Source of the DNA: an uncultured bacterium
Lineage (GTDB): Bacteria > Bacillota > Clostridia > Oscillospirales > Oscillospiraceae
Assembly (NCBI GenBank): GCA_905215425.1
Contig: CAJMQD010000070.1
Span: 1 to 5,809, forward strand
DNA length: 5,809 nt
Direction of reading: 5' to 3'
This document shows, in pieces, positions 5,312 through 5,809 of this stretch. A program made the position numbers and the translations under genes. Within the stretch, counting starts at the first letter, position 1. Each line of letters opens with the position of its first letter. The notes below the pieces were generated by a model. It saw nothing but the letters and a program-made list of their open reading frames with translations. It ran no database searches and was not told the origin of the DNA.

Positions 5312-5809
5312 ATGGTCAAAAGCATGACTGGCTATGGTCGGGCGGAGGAGACCATCCGCGGCTGCACCATCACGGTGGAACTGCGCTCTGTCAACAATCG
5401 GTATCTCGACTGCAATATCCGCCTGCCCCGGCTGTATCTCTTTGCGGAGGACGGCATCAAATCCCGGGTGCAGAATACCATTTCCCGGGGAAAGGTAGAC
5501 GTCTTTGTCACCCTTGACTACGCAGGGAAAGAAGAAGTTAAAGTGACGGTCAACCGCCCGGTGGCCGACGGCTATTACGGGGCGTTGAAGCAGCTGGCTC
5601 AGTCTTACCAGCTGTCAGAGGACATCTCGGTGTCGCTGCTGTCCCGGTTCCCTGATGTCTTGCTGGCAGAAAAGGCAGAGGAGGATACAGAGCAGCGAGC
5701 CCAGGACATCTACTCTGTGCTGGATCGGGCCCTTGCCGATTTTGACGAGATGCGCACGAAAGAGGGAAGCCGCCTTCGGGATGATATCTTCTCCCGGACG
5801 GCGGCGATT
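5312..5809 (+). CDS. yicC: YicC/YloC family endoribonuclease, 5' part
   Basis: The frame is open from ATG 5312 to the last base, giving 166 N-terminal residues of a protein normally near 290. The start MVKSMTGYGRAE is the signature of the family. It is followed by VELRSVNNRYLD (22-33), the RLPR segment (37-40) and SRGKVDV (58-64), all typical of the YicC N-terminal domain. The motif KEGSRLRDD (150-158) matches the conserved middle region that leads to the C-terminal DUF1732 domain, which lies outside the window. Members are ring-forming, metal-dependent endoribonucleases; E. coli YicC and B. subtilis YloC are the named examples. In Bacillota the gene is often followed by remA-like, gmk and rpoZ genes, which cannot be checked here. 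No frameshift or unusual residue is seen. Confidence 0.95.
   Translation, partial: MVKSMTGYGRAEETIRGCTITVELRSVNNRYLDCNIRLPRLYLFAEDGIKSRVQNTISRGKVDVFVTLDYAGKEEVKVTVNRPVADGYYGALKQLAQSYQLSEDISVSLLSRFPDVLLAEKAEEDTEQRAQDIYSVLDRALADFDEMRTKEGSRLRDDIFSRTAAI

Noticed and set aside
5302..5517. Open frame of 71 codons at the start of yicC in another frame
   Set aside because: It overlaps the yicC reading frame, which carries the family signature from ATG 5312; the alternative frame has no motif.

Overview
The window looks like chromosomal DNA from a Gram-positive Clostridia-type bacterium (Bacillota), most plausibly an Oscillospiraceae-like gut anaerobe. This is an inference from gene content: CdaA/CdaR, a DUF5685-type protein, a J-domain protein with a cysteine tail and YicC, all moderately GC-rich with strong GGAGG-type ribosome sites. 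No sequence here fixes the genus. Every supportable gene lies on the + strand. I see no tRNA, rRNA, CRISPR array, insertion sequence or phage gene.

Layout. (1) Positions 1-528 are the 3' part of a PLP-dependent cysteine-desulfurase-family gene, closed five bases after its stop by a strong intrinsic terminator (533-567). (2) A near-consensus sigma-A promoter (TTGCCA, 17 bp, TATAAT; 613-641) opens a new transcription unit. (3) This unit starts with cdaA (684-1574, membrane diadenylate cyclase that makes c-di-AMP) and cdaR (1576-2805, its YbbR-repeat partner on the outer face of the membrane). (4) After a 47-base gap with no terminator come four tightly packed genes: an RseC/SoxR-reducing-system-like membrane protein (2853-3281), a DUF5685-like cysteine-rich protein (3281-4153), a J-domain/TPR protein with a cysteine tail (4150-4746) and a small polytopic membrane protein (4747-5280). 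(5) Thirty-one bases later the YicC-family endoribonuclease gene starts at 5312 and runs off the window end.

How they fit together. The first two genes of the unit form the classic c-di-AMP synthesis pair, but glmM, which commonly follows cdaR in Bacillota, is not here. In its place is a translationally coupled cassette (TGATG and ATGA overlaps, then a direct abutment) in which three consecutive products carry cysteine clusters. This suggests a metal, Fe-S or redox-handling module with its own J-domain cochaperone. Its function is not known to me. It is the most interesting part of the window, helped by an Asp/Glu-rich motif in the DUF5685-like protein that matches the spacing of the second Mg-binding motif of squalene/phytoene synthases. 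The rest is ordinary housekeeping-type chromosome.
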